Assembly: GCA_003155705.1 (NCBI GenBank)
Contig: PMEC01000066.1
Span: 32,159 to 54,875 of the forward strand
From: Bacteroidales bacterium
Lineage (GTDB): Bacteria; Bacteroidota; Bacteroidia; Bacteroidales; VadinHA17
Length of the DNA stretch: 22,717 nucleotides
Reading direction: 5' to 3'
Of the stretch, positions 1 to 7,887 are shown one piece after another. The notes under the pieces were generated by a model, which was not told the origin of the DNA, ran no database searches, and saw only the letters and a list, made by a program, of their open reading frames with translations. The position numbers and the translations under genes are program-made. Each line of letters opens with the position of its first letter. Positions within the stretch are counted from its first letter, which is position 1.

Positions 1-2715
1 GCTTATGAGGAAAGAAATCCCGTGGGTAGTTATCGTCGTGATTTTGATCTTCCGGCTGATTGGAACGGCCGACAGATATTCATAACATTTGACGGAGTTG
101 ATGCCGGTTTTTTCTTATGGGTTAATGGTGAAAAGGTTGGTTATAGCGTCAATAGCAGGAATGCTGCTGAGTTTGATATCACAAAATATGTGAAATCCGG
201 AAAGAATATGGTGGCAGTAGAAGTTTACCGGTATACTTCCGGAAGCTACCTCGAAGATCAGGATATGTGGCGACTGAGCGGAATATTCAGGAATGTAACC
301 ATATGGAGTTCACCTAAACAACACATCCGTGATTTTTTCATCAAGACTGATTTTGATAACCAGTATCGCAATGCTAATGTTGAAGTTACAGCAAATATTA
401 AAAATTATGGAATCAAATCAGTAACCGCGACAAAGATTTCAGCAACACTATATGATGGAAATATTGCTGTTTCAACATCTCAGGCTGAAACTTCTGTTCC
501 AGGCTTGCAACCGGGCGGGGAAGCTACTGTTAAACTGACATTCAATGTTGCGAATCCGGAAAAATGGACAGCTGAAAATCCCAGACTTTATACCACCATT
601 CTTACTTTGAAAGATGAAAAACAAACTATTGAAACGCTTTCTGCAAAGACAGGTTTTAGAAAAGTTGAAATAAAGGGAAGACTATTCCTGGTGAACGGAA
701 CACCTGTAAAACTTAAAGGTGTAAACCGTCATGAAAACTGGCCAGACGTTGGGCATGCTATTACAGAAGAGCAGATGATACGAGACCTTGAACTGATCAA
801 ACAGGGAAACTGTAATCTTGTACGCACCTGCCACTATTCAGATGATCCACGCTGGTACGAGTTATGTGACGAATATGGTATATTCCTTGTTGCTGAGGCA
901 AATGTCGAGTGTCACGGACTGATGGGCAGATTTGATGAAGAGCCAAGAATGAAAGCTGCAATCATTGATCGTAATGTAGCAAATGTTGAGAACTTTAAAA
1001 ATCATCCTTCTGTAATTATCTGGTCTTTGGGAAATGAGAATGGCAAAGGGGGATCGAATTTCAGGGCTGCAATGAGTACAATAAAAAGTATTGATAATAC
1101 GAGGCCGGTCCATTATGAAGGATTTGGAATCGGTGTAAACAATCCTGCAGATATTGAAAGCAGAATGTACACAAGCGTTACCGAAGTCGAGCGAATTGCA
1201 AATGATACAACTTTCAAAAAGCCTTTTTTCCTGTGTGAATATGCACATGCTATGTTCAATTCAATGGGAGCTATAGGTGAATATAATGACCTTTTTGATA
1301 AATATCCCCAATTATTAGGCGGTGCAATATGGGAATGGCAGGATCAGGGTATCTATAACCGCCGCGATCCCAATCATCCGATCATTGCTTATGGTGGTGG
1401 TTTTGGCGAATTTCCAAATGATCATTATTTCATTCATAAAGGAGTCGTAGCCTCTGATCGTTCACTCAAGCCACATTATCCCGAAATGAAACATGTTTAC
1501 CAATGGATAAAAGTGTCAGCAGAGGATATTTCAAAAGGACAGTTCCTGATCCAGAATAAATACCAGTTCATTAATCTCAGTGGTTTCACGGGTGCATGGA
1601 CGTTGTCAGAAAATGGGTCTGTGATTTCCAACGGAGACATAAAACTTCCTGTTATTTCTCCTGACAAAGAAGCTGTTATTACGATTCCGTATAAGATTCA
1701 AAAAGTAAGTACAGGATCAGAGTATTTCCTTCGTATCTCATTCGCTCTTGCAGATGATAAGATATGGGCAAAAAAAGGATTTGAAATGGTTTCGGAGCAA
1801 TTCAAAATTCCTGGTGAGGCTCTTGCAGTTTTGACAAACACATCTGCAAATCCTGTAAATCTCTTTCAGCACGAAAAGGAGATTACTGTAAAAGGTTCAG
1901 GCTTTGCAGTTGTTTTTGATAAGGCTGCCGGTACATTTTCCAGCCTTGAAAAAAATGGTGTAAATATGATTCTTAAAAATGGTGGTCCAAGGTTACATCT
2001 TTGGAGAGCTCCTCACCGGAACGATGATATGTGGGCCGACAGAAGCTGGGTAACAGCCGGCCTGAGAGAACTTAAATGGACTACTCAGTCTGTTGTAGTT
2101 GAGCAGAAATCACCTTCATCTGTTATTATTACCGTTAAACTCTCCGCTTCCGGTGCTAACAACTTCTCAGTTAATCATGACGTCGTTTATACAATTTCAG
2201 GTGATGGCACAATTAAATCCGATAACAGCTTTAGTTCAAGCGATCCAAAACAGGTTTTAGCACGCATCGGGGTGAGGATGCTACTTGATAAGCAGTTTGA
2301 CCAGGTCTCATATTTTGGTCGCGGACCGATGGAAAACTATGCTGACAGGAAGCGTGGATTTGATGTTGGTGTTTACAATAGTACTGTAAAAGAGCAACTT
2401 ACATCTTATGAAAAGCCAATGGATTGCGGAAACCATGAAGATGTTCGTTGGGCAAAAGTGACTACCTTTAAAGGAAATGGGCTTATGGCTCAATCAGACA
2501 ATACACTTATGCAGGTATCAATGCTCCCATTTAGCGATGAGGAAATGGACAAAGTTGAATACAGGATAGACCTTCCTCAAAGTAGTGCCACAGTTTTCTG
2601 TATTAGTCATATTACGATGGGCGTGGGAACAGCGGGTTGCGGTCCGAGACCTCTCCCGCAGTATATAGTATACGCTGCCCCCACAACATTTTCATATATA
2701 TTAAAATTGTTATAA
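1..2715 (+). CDS. GH2 beta-galactosidase (LacZ type), 5'-truncated by window edge
   Basis: The reading frame is open from base 1 (Ala-Tyr-Glu-Glu-Arg-Asn-Pro-Val...) to the TAA at 2713-2715, giving 904 residues. Aligned by eye with the second GH2 gene at 19872, about 138 N-terminal residues, including any signal peptide, lie outside the window, so the GTG at 22 is internal. The order is the jelly-roll sugar-binding domain ('VNGEKVGYS', 'LEDQDMWRLSGIFR'), an immunoglobulin-like domain, the TIM barrel starting near 'LKGVNRHEN', and a C-terminal beta-sandwich with 'YFGRGPMENYADR'. The acid/base Glu is in 'SLGNENG' (codon 1036-1038) and the nucleophile Glu in 'CEYAHAM' (codon 1237-1239). The likely reaction is retaining hydrolysis of terminal beta-galactosides, but GH2 also holds other specificities, so the substrate is inferred. 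galM follows after 66 bases and probably shares its transcript. One oddity is 'VAEANVECHG' where most relatives have an Asp before the EAN. Confidence 0.93.
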   Translation, partial: AYEERNPVGSYRRDFDLPADWNGRQIFITFDGVDAGFFLWVNGEKVGYSVNSRNAAEFDITKYVKSGKNMVAVEVYRYTSGSYLEDQDMWRLSGIFRNVTIWSSPKQHIRDFFIKTDFDNQYRNANVEVTANIKNYGIKSVTATKISATLYDGNIAVSTSQAETSVPGLQPGGEATVKLTFNVANPEKWTAENPRLYTTILTLKDEKQTIETLSAKTGFRKVEIKGRLFLVNGTPVKLKGVNRHENWPDVGHAITEEQMIRDLELIKQGNCNLVRTCHYSDDPRWYELCDEYGIFLVAEANVECHGLMGRFDEEPRMKAAIIDRNVANVENFKNHPSVIIWSLGNENGKGGSNFRAAMSTIKSIDNTRPVHYEGFGIGVNNPADIESRMYTSVTEVERIANDTTFKKPFFLCEYAHAMFNSMGAIGEYNDLFDKYPQLLGGAIWEWQDQGIYNRRDPNHPIIAYGGGFGEFPNDHYFIHKGVVASDRSLKPHYPEMKHVYQWIKVSAEDISKGQFLIQNKYQFINLSGFTGAWTLSENGSVISNGDIKLPVISPDKEAVITIPYKIQKVSTGSEYFLRISFALADDKIWAKKGFEMVSEQFKIPGEALAVLTNTSANPVNLFQHEKEITVKGSGFAVVFDKAAGTFSSLEKNGVNMILKNGGPRLHLWRAPHRNDDMWADRSWVTAGLRELKWTTQSVVVEQKSPSSVIITVKLSASGANNFSVNHDVVYTISGDGTIKSDNSFSSSDPKQVLARIGVRMLLDKQFDQVSYFGRGPMENYADRKRGFDVGVYNSTVKEQLTSYEKPMDCGNHEDVRWAKVTTFKGNGLMAQSDNTLMQVSMLPFSDEEMDKVEYRIDLPQSSATVFCISHITMGVGTAGCGPRPLPQYIVYAAPTTFSYILKLL

Positions 2716-2781
2716 TACAGAATATTAAATCTGATTATGAATATATTAATTATTAATTTAGCAACAACTAAAAGGAATAAA

Positions 2782-3912
2782 ATGAAAAAAGGTCTGGTAT
2801 TAATACTTATCATGGTTGCAATGATTTTTTCTTTTTCATCATGCAATCAAACAGCAAAAAATAAAGAAATGGTCAAAAAAGAGGTATTTGGAAATAAGGA
2901 TGGGAAAGAGGTATATCTTTTAACTCTCACCAACAAAGTTGGTAACATTATTAAGTTAACCAACTATGGAGCAAAGATCAACTGGATTGAGGTTCCTGAT
3001 AAAAACGGCAAAAAAGAAAATATTACTTTCGGCTACGACAATTTTGAAGCTACGCAAAAAGGCGACATGTCTTTCGGATCGGTTGTGGGAAGGTATGCCA
3101 ACAGGATAGCAAAAGGGAAATTCACCCTTGACGGAGTTGAGTATACTCTTCCGATTAACAATGGGCCGAATACACTTCATGGAGGCCCGGCAGGATGGCA
3201 CAGTGTTGTCTGGAATACTGAAATACTAAAAGATACTCAGTTTCCATCTGTTAAGTTTACTTATGTGAGCCCGGACATGGAGCAGGGATTTCCAGGTACA
3301 GTGAATGCAGAGGTAATTTATACCTGGACAGACAAAAATGAGATCATTATGGATTATAAGTGCATAACCGATAAAAAGACAGTAGTCAATATTACCAACC
3401 ATGCTTACTTCAATCTTCATGGTGCCGGTAACGGGGATATACTTGATCATGTGCTGACTTTGAAAGCGTCTGCTTTCACACCTGTTGATTCTGTGATGAT
3501 ACCTACCGGTGAGATCCGCCTTGTTGCAGGAACACCGTTTGATTTTAGCACACCTCACACTATTGGTGAAAGGATCGGAGAGAAATATGATCAGCTTATT
3601 CTTGGTAAAGGTTATGATCATAATTTTGTTCTGGATAACAAGGAGGATGTCGATGTAACTGTTTATGAGCCAATCAGCGGCCGTCTTCTTGAAGTTATAA
3701 CCGATCAGCCCGGAATGCAGTTTTATACCGGTAATTTCCTTGATGGTACAAAGATAGGTCATGGAGGAAAACCATATAAATTCAGATCTGGTTTCTGCCT
3801 TGAATCAGACCATTATCCCGATAGTCCAAATCAACCTGCATTCCCTTCAACAGTACTCAATCCGGGTGAAACATTAAAGACTCGGACGATTTACAGATTC
3901 TCAGTTAAATAG
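2782..3912 (+). CDS. galM: Aldose 1-epimerase (mutarotase), lipoprotein
   Basis: Interconverts alpha and beta anomers of aldoses such as galactose, feeding the Leloir pathway after beta-galactosidase action. An in-frame ATG exists at 2737, but the start at 2782 is preferred: it follows AAAGGA and begins a clean lipoprotein signal (MKK, hydrophobic stretch, lipobox 'FSSC'), so the enzyme is probably anchored outside the cytoplasm. The mature fold has the family signatures: 'GRYANRIAKGKF', 'NTLHGG', the catalytic His207 in 'NHAYFNLHG', 'KGYDHNFVL', and the catalytic base Glu341 in 'CLESDHYPDSPNQP'. Its 376 residues are normal for a GalM with a signal peptide. It lies 66 bases after the GH2 gene and is followed by a strong terminator, so the two look like the end of one operon. 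The role is well supported; the preferred sugar is not shown. Confidence 0.95.
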   Translation: MKKGLVLILIMVAMIFSFSSCNQTAKNKEMVKKEVFGNKDGKEVYLLTLTNKVGNIIKLTNYGAKINWIEVPDKNGKKENITFGYDNFEATQKGDMSFGSVVGRYANRIAKGKFTLDGVEYTLPINNGPNTLHGGPAGWHSVVWNTEILKDTQFPSVKFTYVSPDMEQGFPGTVNAEVIYTWTDKNEIIMDYKCITDKKTVVNITNHAYFNLHGAGNGDILDHVLTLKASAFTPVDSVMIPTGEIRLVAGTPFDFSTPHTIGERIGEKYDQLILGKGYDHNFVLDNKEDVDVTVYEPISGRLLEVITDQPGMQFYTGNFLDGTKIGHGGKPYKFRSGFCLESDHYPDSPNQPAFPSTVLNPGETLKTRTIYRFSVK

Positions 3913-4236
3913 ATTATTTCGAACCTCTTTATTTGCCGGATATGAATTTTTTTTCGTGTCCGGCATTTTTTATTAAACATCTCATAAAAAATCCTGTAAC
4001 TTCGATATGTTTAATTTAGTCCGGCTTTTGAACTAATAAGCTGACAAAGTAAATTTTACAGACAATGAATATACTACTTATTGAAGGTTAACCTCAAGTT
4101 TCTTCTTTCATAAAAAAAGAGCTTGAAGAAGTATAATACGTCCCTGATTTAAGACCATTTGTTAAGTGTAAAATTAATAACTTTATACCAGTGAATTTTT
4201 GAAGCAAAAGGACTAAAATAAAAATTGAGAATTGAA
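3913..4236. other. Intergenic region between galM and the FISUMP gene
   Basis: This 324-base gap separates two plus-strand genes. It holds the galM terminator in its first 60 bases. The rest is A+T-rich with no convincing open frame. A TAACTTTA at 4178-4185 is one base off the Bacteroidota -7 consensus TAnnTTTG and could be a promoter for the downstream gene, but the nearest TTTG (4158-4161) is only 16 bases away, shorter than the usual 19-21. A weak imperfect hairpin occurs around 4092-4122. No RNA gene was recognised. Confidence 0.6.
3934..3971 (+). terminator. Rho-independent terminator after galM
   Basis: A 9-bp stem (3934-3942, TGCCGGATA) pairs fully, with one G-U pair, with 3957-3965 (TGTCCGGCA). 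The loop is 14 bases and six Ts follow at 3966-3971. It begins 22 bases after the galM stop and probably ends the GH2-galM transcript. Confidence 0.88.
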
Positions 4237-4905
4237 ATGAAAATTAAAATAATCAGACTATTCATATTAATCTTGTTTTGCATTGAGTTAACCGGGTGCA
4301 AAACAAATTCATTAAAAGATAAGGATGGCAATATTTACAAAACTGTCACCATAGGCACACAGGCCTGGATGGCTGAAAATCTGAAAACTACGAAGTATAA
4401 TGATGGCTCTTCCATACCATTGGTTATGGATGATAAGACATGGGAAACATCGACCTCACCTGCATTCTGTTGGTACAAAAATGATGCAACAACCAATAAA
4501 AATACTTATGGTGCTTTATATAATTGGTACACGGTTAATACAAAAAAATTATGCCCCAAAGGATGGCATGTATCAACCCATGCAGAATGGACAACACTGA
4601 CAAACTATTTAAAAGGAGATAGCGTAGCCGGTGGAAAATTAAAAGAAATGGGAACAGTGCATTGGGAAAGTCCAAATACGGGGGCAACCAACCAAAGCGG
4701 TTTTACTGCCCTCCCGGGTGGCTATCGTTACATCTATGGGGCATTCTATCTCGTTGGTTATAATGGTGCCTGGTGGTCATCTACGGAGAGTGATGCTGTA
4801 AATGCATGGAGCCGCTACATAGGCTACTTTGATGGCATTGTCAGCAGTAGCTGCAATTTCAGCAAGCGCTTTGGCTATTCCGTTCGTTGTGTAAAGGATA
4901 ATTAA
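4237..4905 (+). CDS. FISUMP-domain lipoprotein of unknown function
   Basis: This 222-residue protein has a lipoprotein signal with lipobox 'LTGC' (Cys21). Its whole mature part matches the Fibrobacter succinogenes major paralogous domain: it opens with 'DKDGNIYKTVTIGTQAWMAENL', continues with 'GALYNWYTV', 'LCPKGWHVSTHAEWTTL', 'SGFTALPGGYR' and 'WWSSTES', and ends with 'FGYSVRCVKDN'. Proteins with this domain are surface or envelope proteins in Fibrobacteres and Bacteroidota; no biochemical role is established that I can name, though the fold resembles C-type lectin/formylglycine-enzyme-like domains. The ATG at 4237 is chosen because it begins the signal peptide; a TTG four codons upstream adds nothing. 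It lies 32 bases before the GH106 gene, so it may be co-transcribed and assist glycan handling at the surface, which is inference. Confidence 0.88.
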   Translation: MKIKIIRLFILILFCIELTGCKTNSLKDKDGNIYKTVTIGTQAWMAENLKTTKYNDGSSIPLVMDDKTWETSTSPAFCWYKNDATTNKNTYGALYNWYTVNTKKLCPKGWHVSTHAEWTTLTNYLKGDSVAGGKLKEMGTVHWESPNTGATNQSGFTALPGGYRYIYGAFYLVGYNGAWWSSTESDAVNAWSRYIGYFDGIVSSSCNFSKRFGYSVRCVKDN

Positions 4906-4937
4906 AACCAGATAAAATTATTTTAAAACTGTTTCCC

Positions 4938-7769
4938 ATGAAAAATGTCTCTAGCCTTATAATTTACTCTATTCTGATTCTTTTAATTTCTTCTCAGTGC
5001 CGGAACCCAGACAATAAATCAAATCCAAATGATAATATCTGGCCGGAAGTAAAAAAGGAAATGCATCCATGGACCAGGTGGTGGTGGATGGGCAATGCTG
5101 TTGATAAAGAGAACCTGGAGAAGCAATTGACTCTATATGCTGATGCCGGTATCGGAGGGGTTGAGATAACGCCTATTTATGGTGCTAAGGGATTTGAATC
5201 AAGGTACATCGATTTTCTATCTCCTCAGTGGGTGAAAATGCTCAATGTAACTGTGAATAAAGCGAATAGCCTTGGGATGGGAGTGGATATGAACCTGGGA
5301 ACAGGATGGCCGTTTGGAGGACCGCAAATCAAACCGGAAAATGCGGCAGGAAAGTTAATAGTTCAGATCTATGACTTGAAACCCGGTGAGTATCTTAATG
5401 AAAAAATAGTTGTACGCGATACCATGCAGCAGAGACTAGGTGCACCACTTAAAGGTCTGACTGCCTATGGGAGCAGTGGAGAAATAATTAACATTCTTGA
5501 TAAAGTTGATGAGAATGGAAATCTGAACTGGAAACCAAAAGCCGGCAACTGGAAAATCTATGCTGCATTTGGCGGCCATACAGGCCAGATGGTTAAACGG
5601 GCAGCTCCTGGTGGTAAGGGCCTTGTAATGGACCACCTTTCGCAGGATGCTCTGAAAGTTTATCTGAAACGTTTTGATGACGCCTTCGGTTCCGCAAATG
5701 TAGGAATTGGTTCATTTTTTAATGATAGCTATGAGGTAGCTGGTGCCGATTTTTCTCCTTATCTGTTTGATGAATTTCTGAAGCGTCGTGGTTATGATGT
5801 CCGGTCCTACCTGAGAGAATTAGTAAGTCCTGAAAATAACGATAAAGTATCAAGAATCCGTTCCGACTACCGGTTAACGATGGCTGAAATGATATATGAG
5901 AATTTTAATGTTCCATGGCGTAATTGGATAAATGGCAGAGGAGCTCTTGCCAGGAATCAGGCTCATGGCTCTCCGGGTAATCTCCTGGATCTTTATGCAA
6001 ACGTCGATATCCCGGAACCTGAATCTTTTGGAATAAATCGCGTGCCCGTTCCGGGAATGAATTATTATACTAATGATACCAGGAATGTGCCTCCTGATAT
6101 TGTAATGATCAAGTTTGCTTCTTCAGCTGCTGATCTGCTTGGGAAACCATATACTTCCTGTGAAACATTTACATGGCTCGGGGAACATTTTAAAGTACCA
6201 CTGTCCAATACCAAACCGGAAGTGGAAAGGGTCTTTCTGTCAGGCGTCAACCATGTGTTTTTTCACGGTACAACTTATTCTCCTGAAGATGCCGGCTGGC
6301 CTGGCTGGCTCTTCTATGCTTCAACAAACTTTGCCCCCTCAAACAGCTTCTGGCCTCATTTAAAAGGTTTGACAGAATATATTACCCGCTGCCAATCAGT
6401 TCTTCAGACCGGTACTTCTGATAATGAGGTTATGATTTACTGGCCCTATGCAGATGTACGACATTATGCACCTGCCGGGAGCCTTGATATGATGCTTACT
6501 ATCCATGCTATTAATGACTGGTTAAAACCCACACCATTTTATCACCAGGCAGTACAGCTTATGGGAGGAGGCTACTCAGTAGACTTTATTTCAGATATGC
6601 TTATCAGCCGGACCAAAGTTAATAACGGATTATTAAAAGTTGCTCCGGAAGGACCTGCTTACCTGGTACTTGTAGTGCCAAAAACTGATTTTATGCCTGT
6701 TGAGACTTTTTCGGCTATTCTGAAACTTGCTGAACAGGGAGCTACAGTCATATTTGAAAAAATGCCTGAAGATGTTCCGGGATTTGGTAACCTTGAAGAG
6801 CGACGCCGGCAATTAAAGCAAATGACTTCATCGTTAAAATTTATTGAAGCTGAAAATGGGATAAAACTTGCAAAGACCGGTAGCGGGCAGATATTGATTT
6901 CTCGGGATGTTCAGAAGGCGCTTCAATACAGGAATATGTTTGGAGAGGATATTACTGCCTCAGGTCTTAAATTCATAAAACGTAATATAAATGGTGATAA
7001 ATACTATTTCCTTGTTAATCATACCGCGGAGGTAGTCAACGGGTTCATACCTCTTAATGTACAGGCGGCTTCAGTAATGATCATGGATCCGCAGACCGGA
7101 GGCTACGGACTGGCTGAAATAAAAAATGAAGCCAATAAAACAAAGGTTCGTTTACAGATAGATCCGGGGAATGCCATCATTCTGAAGACTTCAAAAGAAA
7201 AGATTCTGAATGGCAACAATTGGAACTATATTGATTCTGTCGGAGAAACAATAGCTGTTTCAGGAAAATGGAGACTTAAGTTTACTTCCGGCGGACCCTT
7301 TTTGCCGAAATCTCAAACACTTACCACTCTTACATCCTGGACAACACTCCCTGACGAAAAAACTTCCTGGTTTTCAGGTACCGGCGAGTATAGTAATACT
7401 TTTAATCTGAAAACGAAAAGTGCTGGTGAATATGTGATCGATCTGGGAGATGTAAGGGAAAGTGCAAGACTATGGGTGAATGGTCAGGATGCAGGTATTT
7501 TATGGCAAGTCCCTTACAGAATTAATATCGGGAAATATTTAAAGGAAGGCAATAATACTCTGAAAATTGAAGTTGCCAATCTTATGGCAAACCGGATCAT
7601 TTATATGGATAAAAGAAAAATTGAATGGCGGAAATATAATGAAATCAATTTTGTCAATTTGTTCTATCAGCCTTTTGATGCTTCTGCCTGGGAGCCAATG
7701 GCTTCAGGGTTGTTGGGGCCCGTTAAAATTATAAACTTAAATCGAGGTAGTTCACAAAAGTTGAAATAA
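4938..7769 (+). CDS. GH106 alpha-L-rhamnosidase, lipoprotein
   Basis: Likely removes terminal alpha-L-rhamnose from plant polysaccharides or glycosides by the inverting GH106 mechanism. The 943 residues begin with a hydrophobic signal and a relaxed lipobox 'SSQC' (Cys21), which suggests an outer-membrane or periplasmic lipoprotein. Family hallmarks are 'WTRWWWMGNAVDKENLEKQL' (residues 45-64), 'AGIGGVEITPIYG', 'MNLGTGWPFGGP', 'FFNDSYEV', 'SCETFTWLGEHF' (Glu409) and 'FFHGTTYSPEDAGWPGW' (Glu450). I cannot assign which Glu residues are catalytic without an alignment. A C-terminal galactose-binding-like beta-sandwich ('LGDVRESARLWVNGQDAG', 'YLKEGNNTLKIEVANL') covers roughly residues 825-910. The gene follows the FISUMP gene by 32 bases and precedes the GH3 gene by 118. 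Family membership is confident; the exact rhamnosidic linkage is unknown. Confidence 0.92.
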   Translation: MKNVSSLIIYSILILLISSQCRNPDNKSNPNDNIWPEVKKEMHPWTRWWWMGNAVDKENLEKQLTLYADAGIGGVEITPIYGAKGFESRYIDFLSPQWVKMLNVTVNKANSLGMGVDMNLGTGWPFGGPQIKPENAAGKLIVQIYDLKPGEYLNEKIVVRDTMQQRLGAPLKGLTAYGSSGEIINILDKVDENGNLNWKPKAGNWKIYAAFGGHTGQMVKRAAPGGKGLVMDHLSQDALKVYLKRFDDAFGSANVGIGSFFNDSYEVAGADFSPYLFDEFLKRRGYDVRSYLRELVSPENNDKVSRIRSDYRLTMAEMIYENFNVPWRNWINGRGALARNQAHGSPGNLLDLYANVDIPEPESFGINRVPVPGMNYYTNDTRNVPPDIVMIKFASSAADLLGKPYTSCETFTWLGEHFKVPLSNTKPEVERVFLSGVNHVFFHGTTYSPEDAGWPGWLFYASTNFAPSNSFWPHLKGLTEYITRCQSVLQTGTSDNEVMIYWPYADVRHYAPAGSLDMMLTIHAINDWLKPTPFYHQAVQLMGGGYSVDFISDMLISRTKVNNGLLKVAPEGPAYLVLVVPKTDFMPVETFSAILKLAEQGATVIFEKMPEDVPGFGNLEERRRQLKQMTSSLKFIEAENGIKLAKTGSGQILISRDVQKALQYRNMFGEDITASGLKFIKRNINGDKYYFLVNHTAEVVNGFIPLNVQAASVMIMDPQTGGYGLAEIKNEANKTKVRLQIDPGNAIILKTSKEKILNGNNWNYIDSVGETIAVSGKWRLKFTSGGPFLPKSQTLTTLTSWTTLPDEKTSWFSGTGEYSNTFNLKTKSAGEYVIDLGDVRESARLWVNGQDAGILWQVPYRINIGKYLKEGNNTLKIEVANLMANRIIYMDKRKIEWRKYNEINFVNLFYQPFDASAWEPMASGLLGPVKIINLNRGSSQKLK

Positions 7770-7854
7770 ACCGACGGGAAACAGGTAACCAATAATAAAT
7801 TGAAATCAGACAGGCGAGCCGTATTTCATTTCTTTCTTAATCCAGCAATTTTTT

Positions 7855-7863
7855 TATACTTTG
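7855..7863 (+). promoter_or_regulatory. Candidate -7 element upstream of the GH3 gene
   Basis: TATACTTTG lies 25 bases before the chosen GH3 start. It resembles the Bacteroidota -7 motif TAnnTTTG but has one base too many between TA and TTTG, and no TTTG/TTG is seen at the usual distance upstream. If real, it would allow the GH3 gene to be expressed apart from the GH106 gene. Confidence 0.3.
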
Positions 7864-7887
7864 CCAAACCTATGTAAAATAAGCACT

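Noticed and set aside
862..1248. A 128-codon minus-strand open frame
   Set aside because: It is antisense to the catalytic barrel of the left GH2 and carries no domain signal.
3226..3762. A 178-codon minus-strand open frame
   Set aside because: It is fully antisense to galM, which is conserved throughout, and its product resembles no family I know.
4092..4122. Possible hairpin before the FISUMP gene
   Set aside because: The CAAG/CTTG stem is short, the extension has mismatches and G-U pairs, and no T-tract follows.
4158..4185. TTTG ... TAACTTTA as a promoter for the FISUMP gene
   Set aside because: The spacer is 16 bases instead of 19-21 and the last base of the -7 box does not match, so it was not listed as a separate promoter.
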